Shown one piece after another: positions 49,046 to 59,224 of a stretch of 64,000 nucleotides of DNA. The DNA comes from Flavobacterium sp. CBA20B-1 (lineage in GTDB: Bacteria; Bacteroidota; Bacteroidia; Flavobacteriales; Flavobacteriaceae). The position numbers were made by a program, and so were the translations under genes. The stretch covers positions 930,001-994,000 of the forward strand of contig NZ_CP092370.1 of assembly GCF_028473145.1 (NCBI RefSeq), in the 5' to 3' direction. Below the pieces are notes generated by a model. It saw only the letters and a program-made list of their open reading frames with translations, made no database searches and was not told the DNA's origin. Position 1 is the first letter of the stretch, and the number at the start of each line of letters is the position of its first letter.

Positions 49046-52000
49046 ATGATTCAATTTTTTGAAAATGCGTCTGGTACAGTTTATGCTGTGCAAACCTCAA
49101 TTCCATTAAACATGGACGATGTAGCAAAACTAAATTGGTTATTTGGCGATGCTGCACCAATCGAAACACCCGCTGTAAACCAAACTTTTGTGGGGCCGCG
49201 TGCTGCCATGATTACACCTTGGAGTACTAATGCAGTAGAAATTACACAAAATATGGGTGTAAACGGAATCATTCGTATAGAAGAATTCCAAAAAACAGAA
49301 GAAGATTTTAACGACTTCGACCCAATGATTTCTCAAAAATATCCGTCGCTTACGCAGGATATGTTTACTATTGATATACAACCGCAACCCATTCAAGAAA
49401 TTGATGATATTGCAGCTTACAACAAACAAGAAGGTTTGGCTTTAAGCGATGAAGAGGTGACTTATCTAAACAATGTTGCAACTAAAATAGGTAGAAAATT
49501 GACCGACTCTGAGGTTTTTGGATTTTCGCAAGTAAATTCAGAACACTGTCGTCATAAAATTTTCAACGGCACTTTTGTAATTGATGGAATGGAACAACCA
49601 ACTTCCTTATTCAAATTGATAAAGAGCACGTCGGAAACCAATCCAAACGATATTGTTTCGGCTTATAAAGACAATGTGGCTTTTGTAAAAGGACCACGTG
49701 TAACGCAGTTTGCCCCAAATACCGCAGACAAACCCGATTTTTACACAGAAAAAGAATTTGATTCGGTAATTTCCTTAAAAGCCGAAACACATAATTTCCC
49801 TACCACAGTAGAACCTTTTAACGGTGCTGCAACGGGTTCGGGCGGTGAAATTCGCGATCGCTTAGCAGGTGGTCAAGGCTCGTTGCCTTTAGCAGGAACA
49901 GCAATTTATATGACTTCGTATTCGCGCTTAGAAGACGATCGAAATTGGGAAAAAGCAATGAATGAAAGAAATTGGTTGTACCAAACACCAATGGATATTT
50001 TAATAAAAGCATCAAACGGTGCTTCCGATTTTGGAAACAAATTTGGACAACCACTCATTACAGGTTCGGTTTTAACCTTTGAACATGAAGAAAATGCTTC
50101 GACAGGCTCAGCACAGGCAAGAAAATTAGGTTACGATAAAGTAATCATGCAAGCCGGTGGTATTGGCTACGGAAAAGCCGATCAAGCAAAAAAACACGAA
50201 CCACAATCTGGCGACCAAATTGTAATTTTAGGAGGTGAAAACTACCGAATTGGTATGGGCGGTGCTGCAGTTTCGTCTGCAGACACGGGTGCTTTTGGTT
50301 CGGGTATCGAATTAAATGCCATTCAACGCTCCAACCCCGAAATGCAAAAACGTGCAGCCAATGCAGTGCGCGGCATGGTGGAATCAGATGTAAACCCTAT
50401 TGTTTCTATTCACGATCACGGTGCAGGCGGACACTTAAACTGCTTGTCGGAATTGGTTGAAAACACTGGCGGATTGATCGATTTAGATAAATTGCCAGTT
50501 GGAGATCCAACCTTATCAGCAAAAGAAATTATTGGTAACGAATCGCAAGAGCGTATGGGATTGGTTATTGGTAAAAATGATATGGATACCTTAAAACGCG
50601 TTGCTGAACGTGAGCGTTCTCCGATATATACCGTGGGCGAGGTTACCAACAACCAAAGATTTACTTTTCAATCGGCTACAAGTGGCGAAAAACCAATGGA
50701 TTTAGCTTTGGCAGACATGTTTGGTTCTTCCCCAAAAACCATTATGAACGATGAAACTGTTGTTTATAATTATGCCGATATAGTATATGAAAAAGAAGAA
50801 GTTTACAACTATTTAAACCAAGTTTTGCAATTAGAAGCTGTTGCTTGTAAAGATTGGTTAACCAATAAAGTAGATCGTTGCGTGGGCGGTCGTGTAGCCA
50901 AACAGCAATGTGTGGGACCTTTGCAATTGCCGCTAAACAATGTAGGTGTGATGGCGCTTGATTTTAAAGGGAAAGAAGGTATTGCAACCTCAGTGGGCCA
51001 CTCACCTATCACCGCATTGGTAGATCCTGTTGCAGGTAGTAGAAATGCCATTGGCGAAGCGTTGTCGAACATTCTATTTGCTCCTATAAAAAATGGATTA
51101 AGTGGTATCTCCCTATCAGCCAACTGGATGTGGGCGTGTAACAACAAAGGCGAAGATGCCCGTTTATACGAAGCAGTAAAAGGCTGTGCCGATTTTGCAA
51201 TTGAATTAGGAATTAACATTCCAACAGGGAAAGATTCGCTTTCAATGAAGCAAAAATACCCTGACGGAGATGTTATTGCTCCAGGAACGGTGATTATTTC
51301 GGCTGCAGGAAACTGTACAGACATTAAAAAAGTGGTAGAACCTGTTTTATCAAAAAGTGCCGATTCTATTTATTATATCAATCTATCCAAAGATCAATTC
51401 AAATTAGGAGGATCATCTTTTGCACAAATTTTAAACAAGGTGGGCAACGATGTTCCAACAATTACAGATGCTGCTTACTTTAAAAAAGCATTCAATACCA
51501 TTCAAGAATTAATCAATGACAATCAAATTGCAGCAGGGCACGATGTGGGTTCTGGTGGTTTAATCACCACTTTGCTAGAAATGTGTTTTGCCGGATATAA
51601 TTTAGATGCCGATATTGATTTAACAGGCTTAAACGAATCTGATATCATTAAAGCGCTTTTCAATGAAAACATCGCCGTAGTGTTACAAGCTCAAAACGAC
51701 CGTATTTTTGAAAGCAAAATGGATGCAAACGGTATCGAGTTTGTAAAAATTGGTGTTCCTTCAGAAGGTCACGATTTAAAAGTAATCTTCGGAAAAGAGT
51801 TTTACAACTTTAATATCAATGAATTACGCGACACTTGGTTCATTACTTCGTATTATTTAGATAAAAGACAATCTAAAAACGGAATGGCACGCGAACGCTT
51901 AATGAATTATAAAAACCAACCGTTACAGTTTAATTTTCCGTTTCATTTCAACGGACAAAAACCTGTAATTGAGAATACAAAACCACGACCAAAAGCAGCA

Positions 52001-52738
52001 ATCATTCGTGAGAAAGGATCAAATTCTGAACGCGAAATGGCAAATGCTATGTTCTTAGCCGGATTTGACGTTAAAGATGTACACATGACCGATTTAATCA
52101 CTGGTCGTGAAACATTAGAAGATATTCAGTTTATTGGTGCTGTTGGTGGCTTTTCAAATTCAGATGTTTTAGGCTCTGCAAAAGGTTGGGCTGGTGCATT
52201 TATGTACAACGAAAAAGCAAACACTGCATTGAAAAATTTCTTTGCACGTCCGGATACTCTTTCAGTAGGAATTTGCAACGGATGCCAATTGTTTATGGAA
52301 TTAGAATTGATCAATCCAGAGCATGAAGTACACGGAAAAATGCATCACAACACATCCCAAAAACACGAGTCAAACTTTGTTTCTGTAAAAGTACAACCAA
52401 ACAAATCGGTAATGCTTTCTACCTTAGCCGGAACAACTTTAGGGGTTTGGATTTCGCATGGTGAAGGGAAATTTAATTTACCAAATAGCGAAAGCGACTA
52501 TCACATTGTGGCAAAATATGCGTATGATAAATATCCTGCCAACCCAAATGGATCTGATTACAACACCGCAATGATGTGTGATAAAACCGGACGCCATTTA
52601 GTGACTATGCCTCATATAGAGCGTTCTGTTTTTCCATGGAATTGGGCAAACTATCCCGCAGGCAGAAAAGACGAAGTTTCGCCATGGGTAGAAGCTTTTG
52701 TGAATGCACGCAAATGGTGCGAGGAAAATCAGTTATAA
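49046..52738 (+). CDS. purL: Phosphoribosylformylglycinamidine synthase, with a short repeat-derived insertion
   Basis: PurL makes FGAM from FGAR, glutamine and ATP in purine synthesis. The 1230-residue single-chain form has the N-terminal domain, FGAR-binding and ATP sites (LKAETHNFPTTVEPFNGAATGSGGEIRD near 255; SDVNPIVSIHDHGAGGHLNCL near 448) and a C-terminal glutaminase with the catalytic cysteine in GICNGCQLF near 1081. Residues 352-358, STGSAQA (50099-50119), look inserted between ENA and RKLGYDK. Their DNA, with CTTCGACAGGCTCAGCACAGG, is like a dispersed flavobacterial repeat. The reading frame is kept. It has its own terminator. Confidence 0.95.
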   Translation: MIQFFENASGTVYAVQTSIPLNMDDVAKLNWLFGDAAPIETPAVNQTFVGPRAAMITPWSTNAVEITQNMGVNGIIRIEEFQKTEEDFNDFDPMISQKYPSLTQDMFTIDIQPQPIQEIDDIAAYNKQEGLALSDEEVTYLNNVATKIGRKLTDSEVFGFSQVNSEHCRHKIFNGTFVIDGMEQPTSLFKLIKSTSETNPNDIVSAYKDNVAFVKGPRVTQFAPNTADKPDFYTEKEFDSVISLKAETHNFPTTVEPFNGAATGSGGEIRDRLAGGQGSLPLAGTAIYMTSYSRLEDDRNWEKAMNERNWLYQTPMDILIKASNGASDFGNKFGQPLITGSVLTFEHEENASTGSAQARKLGYDKVIMQAGGIGYGKADQAKKHEPQSGDQIVILGGENYRIGMGGAAVSSADTGAFGSGIELNAIQRSNPEMQKRAANAVRGMVESDVNPIVSIHDHGAGGHLNCLSELVENTGGLIDLDKLPVGDPTLSAKEIIGNESQERMGLVIGKNDMDTLKRVAERERSPIYTVGEVTNNQRFTFQSATSGEKPMDLALADMFGSSPKTIMNDETVVYNYADIVYEKEEVYNYLNQVLQLEAVACKDWLTNKVDRCVGGRVAKQQCVGPLQLPLNNVGVMALDFKGKEGIATSVGHSPITALVDPVAGSRNAIGEALSNILFAPIKNGLSGISLSANWMWACNNKGEDARLYEAVKGCADFAIELGINIPTGKDSLSMKQKYPDGDVIAPGTVIISAAGNCTDIKKVVEPVLSKSADSIYYINLSKDQFKLGGSSFAQILNKVGNDVPTITDAAYFKKAFNTIQELINDNQIAAGHDVGSGGLITTLLEMCFAGYNLDADIDLTGLNESDIIKALFNENIAVVLQAQNDRIFESKMDANGIEFVKIGVPSEGHDLKVIFGKEFYNFNINELRDTWFITSYYLDKRQSKNGMARERLMNYKNQPLQFNFPFHFNGQKPVIENTKPRPKAAIIREKGSNSEREMANAMFLAGFDVKDVHMTDLITGRETLEDIQFIGAVGGFSNSDVLGSAKGWAGAFMYNEKANTALKNFFARPDTLSVGICNGCQLFMELELINPEHEVHGKMHHNTSQKHESNFVSVKVQPNKSVMLSTLAGTTLGVWISHGEGKFNLPNSESDYHIVAKYAYDKYPANPNGSDYNTAMMCDKTGRHLVTMPHIERSVFPWNWANYPAGRKDEVSPWVEAFVNARKWCEENQL
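50098..50119. repeat. Short repeat inserted in frame in purL
   Basis: The bases CTTCGACAGGCTCAGCACAG resemble a sequence that I recall as common in Flavobacterium intergenic DNA. It adds 21 bases, or seven codons, to purL at a position where homologues, from memory, read directly from EN(A) to RKLG. Confidence 0.5.
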
Positions 52739-52763
52739 ATCATCAATTAATAAGTTAGAAATG

Positions 52764-52796
52764 CAGCCAGTTAATAAAACTGGCTGTACTTTTTTA
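52764..52796. terminator. Terminator between purL and the dehydrogenase gene
   Basis: CAGCCAGTT and AACTGGCTG form a 9-base stem with a 5-base loop, followed by TACTTTTTT on the plus strand. Confidence 0.75.
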
Positions 52797-52799
52797 GGG

Positions 52800-54035
52800 C
52801 TATTTTGCTTTAGATATTTTGTAAATTTTACCACTATCGGTGATGGCGTATAAAGATTGATTTTGATGTCGTCCTAATACATCTCTAAAACGCTCGTTCT
52901 TATCAGCTAACAAACGTTCTTCGCCCGCTACTTTATTATTTGTAATAACCAATCGAATAATGTGTTGACCACTTAATGCGCCAAGAAATAAATTATTTTG
53001 CCATTCGGGAACCGCATTTCCTGTATAAAAATCGATACCACTGGGCGAAATAGATGGATCCCAATAATATACCGGTTGTTCCATACCTTCTTTTTGAGTA
53101 ATGCCCTCACCAATTTTGTTGCCATTGTATTCTAAACCATACGAAATTATTGGCCAACCGTAATTTTTACCTGCTTCGATAAAGTTAATTTCATCGCCAC
53201 CCATTGCACCAAACTCTGCTTCCCACAACTGCTTGGTAACGGGGTGAAAAGCCATACCTTGAGGATTTCTATGACCATACGAATAAATTTCGGATTTTGC
53301 ATTGGCATCAGAAACAAAAGGATTACTCGAAACAGGCTGTCCGCTTTTAGAAATTCGAACAATTTTTCCCAATGCTGAATTAAGTGCTTGTGCTTGCGGA
53401 CGCGTTGCTAAATCTGATCGTTCACCCGTGCTAACATATAAATTGCCTGCGTCATCAAAAGCTAATCGACTTCCATAATGCAAACTGCCATTATAGGAAG
53501 GTTCTGCTCTATAAATCACCGTAGGGTTTTCAATAGCTTTTTCATCAGCACTCAATTTTCCTTTTGCAACTGAAGTTAAATTACCATTTCCATAAGCTTC
53601 AGAAAATGACCAATAAATCATTCGGTTTGATGAGAATTCAGGATCTAGAGCAACATCTAGCATTCCACCCTGACCGCTGTTGTCCACATTTGGAAAGCCA
53701 TTCACTTGTGATTGTAAAATTCCATTTTCTGTGAAAATTTTCATGTGCCCGTTTTTATCTGTCACCAATAAATTTCCATTGGGCATATCCACAATTGCCC
53801 AAGGTCTGCCAATATTTTCTGCAATTACTTCTACAGACAACTTTGTTTGGGTTTTAACACTACCAATGCGCGTTTGCCCTTCAAAAGCTGGTTTATAAGT
53901 TGTGTGTGGTGGTTGTGTTTCCACAGGATCACCCAATTGAACAGTTTCATCGGTTGGTGGATTAGCATTATCATCATTGCAAGAAAAAATGCCTAACAAT
54001 ATGAAAACAGGTATAAAACTAAAATTCTTTCTCAT
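52800..54035 (-). CDS. PQQ-dependent sugar dehydrogenase-type lipoprotein (soluble aldose dehydrogenase family)
   Basis: The 411-residue protein starts with a lipoprotein signal (VFILLGIFSCNDD) and has the six-bladed propeller of the glucose/sorbosone dehydrogenase family. Recognisable blades are LSVEVIAENIGRPWAIVDMPNGNLLVTDKNGH, GGMLDVALDPEFSSNRMIYWSFSE, LYVSTGERSD and YSYGHRNPQGMAFHPVTKQLWEAEFGAMGGDEIN. The latter includes the catalytic His region and PQQ ligands. The substrate is unknown. It is separate from purL, convergent, with a long upstream gap. Confidence 0.88.
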   Translation of the reverse strand: MRKNFSFIPVFILLGIFSCNDDNANPPTDETVQLGDPVETQPPHTTYKPAFEGQTRIGSVKTQTKLSVEVIAENIGRPWAIVDMPNGNLLVTDKNGHMKIFTENGILQSQVNGFPNVDNSGQGGMLDVALDPEFSSNRMIYWSFSEAYGNGNLTSVAKGKLSADEKAIENPTVIYRAEPSYNGSLHYGSRLAFDDAGNLYVSTGERSDLATRPQAQALNSALGKIVRISKSGQPVSSNPFVSDANAKSEIYSYGHRNPQGMAFHPVTKQLWEAEFGAMGGDEINFIEAGKNYGWPIISYGLEYNGNKIGEGITQKEGMEQPVYYWDPSISPSGIDFYTGNAVPEWQNNLFLGALSGQHIIRLVITNNKVAGEERLLADKNERFRDVLGRHQNQSLYAITDSGKIYKISKAK

Positions 54036-54192
54036 AGCTTAAAAAATTAATATTTAGTATCTTTAAAGATAGGAATTATTTTTTGAACCAGTAATCAAAT
54101 AAATTATAAACAGCTATTTTTAGATGGAACAATGATAACAAACCGTTTTTTATGTTAGAGAAATATTGTTTTTAAAATAGGATATAAATAGC

Positions 54193-54200
54193 TAAATTTG
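54193..54200 (+). promoter_or_regulatory. -7 element of fabV
   Basis: TAAATTTG matches TAnnTTTG, with TTT rather than TTG at 54171-54173 (19-base spacer), 45 bases upstream of the fabV ATG. Confidence 0.45.
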
Positions 54201-54244
54201 GTTCATTAAATTTAAACAACACTAAATAATAAAATAGATTTAAA

Positions 54245-55441
54245 ATGATTATAAAACCAAGAACAAGAGGTTTTATTTGTTTAACATCGCATCCTGATGG
54301 AACTGCTTTAAACATTAAAAACCAGATTGACTATGTGCAATCTAAAGGCACTATTGAAAACGGACCTAAGAAAGTTTTGGTAATTGGTGCATCTACCGGA
54401 TTTGGTATTTCTTCGCGTATTGCAGCTGCATTTGGTTCGGGAGCGGCAACTATTGGGGTGTTTTTCGAAAAACCAGCCGCTGAAGGTAAGCCTGGGACTG
54501 CCGGATGGTACAATTCAGCCGCATTTGAAAAAGAAGCTCATCAGGCAGGTTTGTATGCAAAATCTATCAATGGCGATGCTTTTTCTGATGAAGTTAAACA
54601 GCAAACAATCGATTTAATTAAAAAAGATTTAGGAACAATCGATTTAGTAGTATATAGCTTGGCATCACCTCGCAGAACACATCCCAAAACAGGTGTGGCA
54701 TATGCATCCGTTTTAAAACCAATCGGACAAACATTTTCTAACAAAACAGTTGATTTTCACACAGGCGTTGTTTCGGATATCACTATAAATCCTATTGAAA
54801 GTCAGGAAGATATTGACAATACCATTGCTGTAATGGGTGGTGAAGATTGGAAATTTTGGATGGAAGATTTGCACAACGCTGGGGTTCTAGCAAACGGAGT
54901 GAAAACGGTTGCTTATTCATACATTGGTCCTGAACTTACTTTTCCAATTTACAGAAATGGTACTATTGGTCAGGCAAAAAATGATTTAGAAGCTACAACA
55001 ACTACGATAAACAATATTTTAAAAGATGTGAACGGCGAAGCATATGTTTCTGTAAACAAAGCTTTGGTTACTCAATCTAGTTCTGCAATTCCGGTTGTAC
55101 CATTGTATATTTCGCTTTTGTATAAGGTTATGAAAGAAAAAGGAATTCACGAAGGAACTATTGAGCAAATGTATCGTTTATTTAATGACCGACTATATAC
55201 CACAGATGGCGCAATACCTTTAGACAATGAAGGAAGAATTAGAGTAGATGACTGGGAAATGCGAGCAGATGTTCAGGAAGAAGTTGCTAAATTATGGAGC
55301 CAAGCTACTACTGAAAATTTAGAACAAATTTCGGATATTCAAGGATACAGAGATGACTTTTTTAATTTGTTTGGATTTAATTTTGATGCTATAGATTACG
55401 AAGCCGAAACAAATGAAATGGTTCAAGTTCCAAGTATTTAA
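54245..55441 (+). CDS. fabV: NADH-dependent trans-2-enoyl-ACP/CoA reductase FabV
   Basis: FabV reduces the enoyl double bond at the end of each fatty-acid elongation cycle and is resistant to triclosan compared with FabI. The 398-residue protein has the single-domain fold, KVLVIGASTGFGISSRIAAAFG nucleotide loop near residue 40, VYSLASPRRTHPKTGVAY near 137, and the FabV-type Y-x8-K catalytic pair in YRNGTIGQAK near residue 235-244. It is monocistronic. Confidence 0.95.
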   Translation: MIIKPRTRGFICLTSHPDGTALNIKNQIDYVQSKGTIENGPKKVLVIGASTGFGISSRIAAAFGSGAATIGVFFEKPAAEGKPGTAGWYNSAAFEKEAHQAGLYAKSINGDAFSDEVKQQTIDLIKKDLGTIDLVVYSLASPRRTHPKTGVAYASVLKPIGQTFSNKTVDFHTGVVSDITINPIESQEDIDNTIAVMGGEDWKFWMEDLHNAGVLANGVKTVAYSYIGPELTFPIYRNGTIGQAKNDLEATTTTINNILKDVNGEAYVSVNKALVTQSSSAIPVVPLYISLLYKVMKEKGIHEGTIEQMYRLFNDRLYTTDGAIPLDNEGRIRVDDWEMRADVQEEVAKLWSQATTENLEQISDIQGYRDDFFNLFGFNFDAIDYEAETNEMVQVPSI

Positions 55442-55465
55442 AATAATAGAATAGATTTAAGTACA

Positions 55466-55499
55466 AGCGTAATGTTTTTTAACAACATTACGCTTTTTT
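55466..55499 (+). terminator. Terminator of fabV
   Basis: AAGCGTAATGTT and AACATTACGCTT form a perfect 12-base stem with a T run after it. Confidence 0.88.
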
Positions 55500-55796
55500 A
55501 TTGCTGCTAATTTTTGGAAACTTTTTATCAATCTAATACTAAAAGCTTATCAAAAATTAACACATAGACAAAAACTATAATTAGTGTTTAAAACACTTTT
55601 AATCAAATACTTAAACACTATTAATTAAACAAAAAAATTAATCAAGTAATTTACATACAATTCATTTTAAAAAAAACAATTGAAAAAGATATTTATTCAA
55701 AATTATTATTATCCAACAACTTTGCTTTAAATTTCTAGATATAGCTTTATAATAATTTATACAAAAAATCGTACCTTACATAAAAAGAGGCAACAA
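55500..55796. other. Non-coding region between fabV and the DUF445 gene
   Basis: Very AT-rich, with no open frame, RNA or strong hairpin. It presumably holds the DUF445 promoter, but no full consensus element was found. Confidence 0.4.
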
Positions 55797-57038
55797 ATGA
55801 AAGAAGATTTTAAAAAAAAACAATTAAAAAAACATAAATTATTGGCAACTGGGCTGTTTGTTTTAATGGCAATAGTTTATGTGAGTATGATGTACCTTTT
55901 AGAGCACAATCCCCAAAATTGGATGGAATATGTTCGTGCGTTTTCAGAAGCGGGAATGGTTGGAGCTTTGGCAGATTGGTTTGCTGTTACTGCGCTGTTT
56001 AAATATCCTTTGGGGTTAAAAATTCCACATACTAATTTAATCACCAATAATAAAAATGCTTTGGGTACCAATTTAGGAACTTTTGTTAGTTCTAATTTTT
56101 TAACCGCAGCCAATATTCGTCCGTATATTGATCAGTTATCAGTGAGCGATTATTTAAAAGACTGGCTTTCTAAAGAGAAAAATCAACGTATTTTACATAC
56201 TGAATGCAACAAACTTATTCAGCGTATTGTGATTAATTTAAACGATGAAACGATTGCTGAAATGCTTGCAAATAAAGGTTTTGAGCTTACTAAAGAAATT
56301 ATATTAGAAAAATTAGCCGCCACTTCCCTACTCTATCTTTTAGAGCACCAAGAACACGACCGATTATTGGATATTATCTTGCCACAAGCGCAAGAATATG
56401 TGGAAAAAAACCGGGAATTAATCTATAAAAAAGTGGTGGAAAAGCAACCTATATTGGGATTAATCGGTGGAAAATCGGTTACTAATCAATTAATTTCAGG
56501 CATCACAACGTTTTTGCAAGAAATTGAAAACAATCCGCAGCATGATATTCGATTGGCGGTGACAACAAAACTGCATCAGGTGGTGGAAGATTTGAATGAA
56601 AAAGATGATTGGCACGAAAAATTTGATCAAATCAAAGAGGAATTCATTACCAAGCAAAAACTTTTAGAATACACTCAAGATATTTGGATTCGCTTAAAAA
56701 AAGAAGTACTTTCTAAGCTAAACAATCCCGAAGCAACAATTAATCACTATATAAAACAAAACATACAGCAAATGATTACTACTTTTAATGAAGATATAGA
56801 TTTGCAGGAAAATATTGATAAATATGCCAAACAATATGTATATAAAGTGGTTTTGAAAAACAGTAACGAAGTAGGCAAAATCATTACGCAAACTGTTGAA
56901 AAATGGGACGGCAATGAATTAAGCGAAAAATTGGAACTAGAAGTAGGTAAAGATTTACAATACATTCGCATAAACGGCACATTGGTTGGTGGACTTGTTG
57001 GGTTGCTTATTTACACTTTGACGCATTTATTTCTATAA
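55797..57038 (+). CDS. DUF445 family membrane protein
   Basis: The 413-residue protein has a membrane helix near 17-38, the family signature MVGALADWFAVTALFKYPLGLKIPHTNLI (about 57-85), a long coiled, charged middle, and a final membrane helix (TLVGGLVGLLIYTLTHLFL). Members of DUF445 in other bacteria are inner-membrane proteins linked loosely to envelope integrity. The molecular role is unknown. A bidirectional terminator follows. Confidence 0.88.
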   Translation: MKEDFKKKQLKKHKLLATGLFVLMAIVYVSMMYLLEHNPQNWMEYVRAFSEAGMVGALADWFAVTALFKYPLGLKIPHTNLITNNKNALGTNLGTFVSSNFLTAANIRPYIDQLSVSDYLKDWLSKEKNQRILHTECNKLIQRIVINLNDETIAEMLANKGFELTKEIILEKLAATSLLYLLEHQEHDRLLDIILPQAQEYVEKNRELIYKKVVEKQPILGLIGGKSVTNQLISGITTFLQEIENNPQHDIRLAVTTKLHQVVEDLNEKDDWHEKFDQIKEEFITKQKLLEYTQDIWIRLKKEVLSKLNNPEATINHYIKQNIQQMITTFNEDIDLQENIDKYAKQYVYKVVLKNSNEVGKIITQTVEKWDGNELSEKLELEVGKDLQYIRINGTLVGGLVGLLIYTLTHLFL

Positions 57039-57040
57039 AA

Positions 57041-57066
57041 AAACAGAGGCTTTCACCTCTGTTTTT
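57041..57066. terminator. Bidirectional terminator
   Basis: AAACAGAGG and CCTCTGTTT pair with A/T runs on both sides, between the DUF445 gene and the MFS transporter gene. Confidence 0.85.
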
Positions 57067-58445
57067 TTAATGATTTATCTGATCTAATTCATTAGGGTTG
57101 TGCTTATGTTTAAAGAAAATTGCAAACAGAACAGCAATAATTAATGAATAAATAGCAAAACTAAGCCAAATGTTGCTCCAATCTTTAAGCAATACTTCGC
57201 TGCTTAGCAAACCGTTTTCTGAAAAGGTTACACCGAAAGAATCTTTCAAAATAGAAATAAATTTAGGATTATTGGCTGTGGTGTTTAATTCTTGTGCTAA
57301 TAAATCTGCTGTAGCAAATGAATGCGTAAAAAATTTATCAATTGCCCAACCTGCCACGTTGCTACCAATTACCGCCCCGAAACCGTTAGTCATCATCATA
57401 AACAATCCTTGAGCAGATGAGCGAATTTTGGCACTTGTGTTGGTTTCTACAAATAATGAACCTGATATATTAAAGAAATCAAACGCCATTCCATAAACAA
57501 TACATGAAAGGATAATCATCCACAAACCTCCTGCCGGATCGCCATAGGCAAATAATCCAAAGCGCAACACCCAAGCAAGCATTGAAATAAGCATTACTTT
57601 TTTAATACCATATCGCTTTAAGAAAAAAGGAATTGCTAGAATAAAAAGCGTTTCGGAGATTTGAGAAATAGACATGATTATGGTGGATCTCTCTACAACT
57701 ATTGAATCTAAATATGCTGGATAATGTTCAAACTCTGTTAAAAAAACATCTCCATAAGCGTTTGTTAATTGCAAGGCACCACCCAAAAACATTGAAAAAA
57801 TAAAAAACAATGCTATTTTATAGTTTCCAAACAATTTAAAGGCATTTAAACCCAACTGTTCATTTAGTGGCGCTTCTTTATTGATTAAACGCAATGGCGG
57901 ACATTTTGGCAAGGTTAATGCATACAAACCCAACAAAACAGCCGATGCTCCTGCTATAAAAATTGTCCGGCAGTTGCCTTATTACCTGTTAAATTCGTGA
58001 GCCACATTGCTGCTATAAAGCCCACAGTTCCCCAAACTCTGATGGGTGGAAAATCTTTAATTACATCGAAACCTTTGTTTTTTAAAATGGTATATGATAT
58101 GGAATTGTTAAGTGCTATGGTGGGCATATAAAAACACATCGCTAAAAGCATAACATAGAAAAAAGCTGAAGGATTATTCACTTCGGGTAAATAAAACAGC
58201 ACCAAACCATACAGTATATGCAAGAATCCGTATAAACGTTCTGCATTGATCCAGCGGTCGGCAATGATTCCGGTTAATGTTGGAACAAAAATCGATGCGA
58301 TTCCCATAGTTCCAAAAACAGCTCCAAATTGTGTGCCGTCCCATTTTTTATCGCCAAACCAATAATTTCCAATGGTGATTAACCATGCTCCCCAAACAAA
58401 GAACTGCATGAAATTCATGGCGATTAACTTTGATTTTATGCCCAT
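57067..58445 (-). pseudogene. MFS nucleoside:proton symporter-like transporter, frameshifted
   Basis: Two adjacent frames together encode one NupG/XapB-type transporter. The first (57954-58445, 163 residues) starts MGIKSKLIAMNFMQFFVWGAWLITIGNYWF and ends abruptly after TGNKATAGQFL. The second (frame ending at 57067, 289 residues) carries on with GLYALTLPKCPP and the last six helices. Only a T run of five (57958-57962 on the plus strand as A) separates them; with six T residues the frame reads QFFIAGASAVLLGLYALTLP. The total would be about 459 residues and 12 helices. It is either a recently broken gene or a sequencing error. As read, no functional transporter is made. Confidence 0.85.
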
Positions 58446-58508
58446 TTTTTCTGTTTTTTATAAAAAGTGTGTAAAAATATAAATTTTATCCAAAAAAATA
58501 GTAGGTAA

Positions 58509-59219
58509 TCAGGCATTTATTGCTTGCTTTGCCAAATCTAAAATTTTAGAAAATTGTTCTTCTTTTGTAAGGTTAGAATTATCAATTACTATTGCATTGG
58601 GTGCAATAATTAGTGGAGAATCTTTACGGGTAGAATCAACTGCGTCGCGGTTGGTAACATTTTTCAATACCTCATCAAACGATACAGATGGGTTTGATGG
58701 AAGCAATTCTAAATACCTGCGCTTTGCTCGGATTTCAGCAGAAGCGGTCATAAAAATTTTTAATTCGGCATCGGGAAAAACTACTGTTCCTATATCGCGT
58801 CCGTCCATCACCACACCTTTGTCTATTCCATATCTTTTTTGCTGTTGCACCAATTTAGACCGCACTTCAGAAACAGCCGCAATTTTACTCACAAAACCAG
58901 ATACTTCGATCGAACGAATGGCTTTTTCCACGTTTTCATCGTTCAAAAACATTTCTGCAAATCCTAAATCCTCATTAAACTTAAAAGAAAGATAGATATG
59001 CTGCAAATTTGCAACTAGTTCTTTTTCATTAAAATAATCATGTGAGATAAAACCTTGTTGCATGGCATACAAAGTCACGGCTCGATACATGGCTCCGGTA
59101 TCTACATAAATGTAATTCAATTCCTTTGCCAATTGTTTTGCCAAGGTGCTTTTACCTGTTGATGAATGCCCGTCGATGGCTATGGTGATTTTTTTCAAAA
59201 CAATTTCTTTTTGCTGCAA
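58509..59219 (-). CDS. cmk: Cytidylate kinase
   Basis: Cmk phosphorylates CMP and dCMP. The 236-residue protein has the P-loop IAIDGHSSTGKSTLAKQLAKEL, YVDTGAMYRAVTLYA, and the family's VMDGRDIGTVVFPDAELKIFMTAS near residue 139-162. The ATG at 59219 gives eight residues more than usual; a TTG at 59198 would give the typical start MKKITIAIDG. It follows porQ by 5 bases, so the two are in one transcript. Confidence 0.93.
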   Translation of the reverse strand: MQQKEIVLKKITIAIDGHSSTGKSTLAKQLAKELNYIYVDTGAMYRAVTLYAMQQGFISHDYFNEKELVANLQHIYLSFKFNEDLGFAEMFLNDENVEKAIRSIEVSGFVSKIAAVSEVRSKLVQQQKRYGIDKGVVMDGRDIGTVVFPDAELKIFMTASAEIRAKRRYLELLPSNPSVSFDEVLKNVTNRDAVDSTRKDSPLIIAPNAIVIDNSNLTKEEQFSKILDLAKQAINA

Positions 59220-59224
59220 AAATA

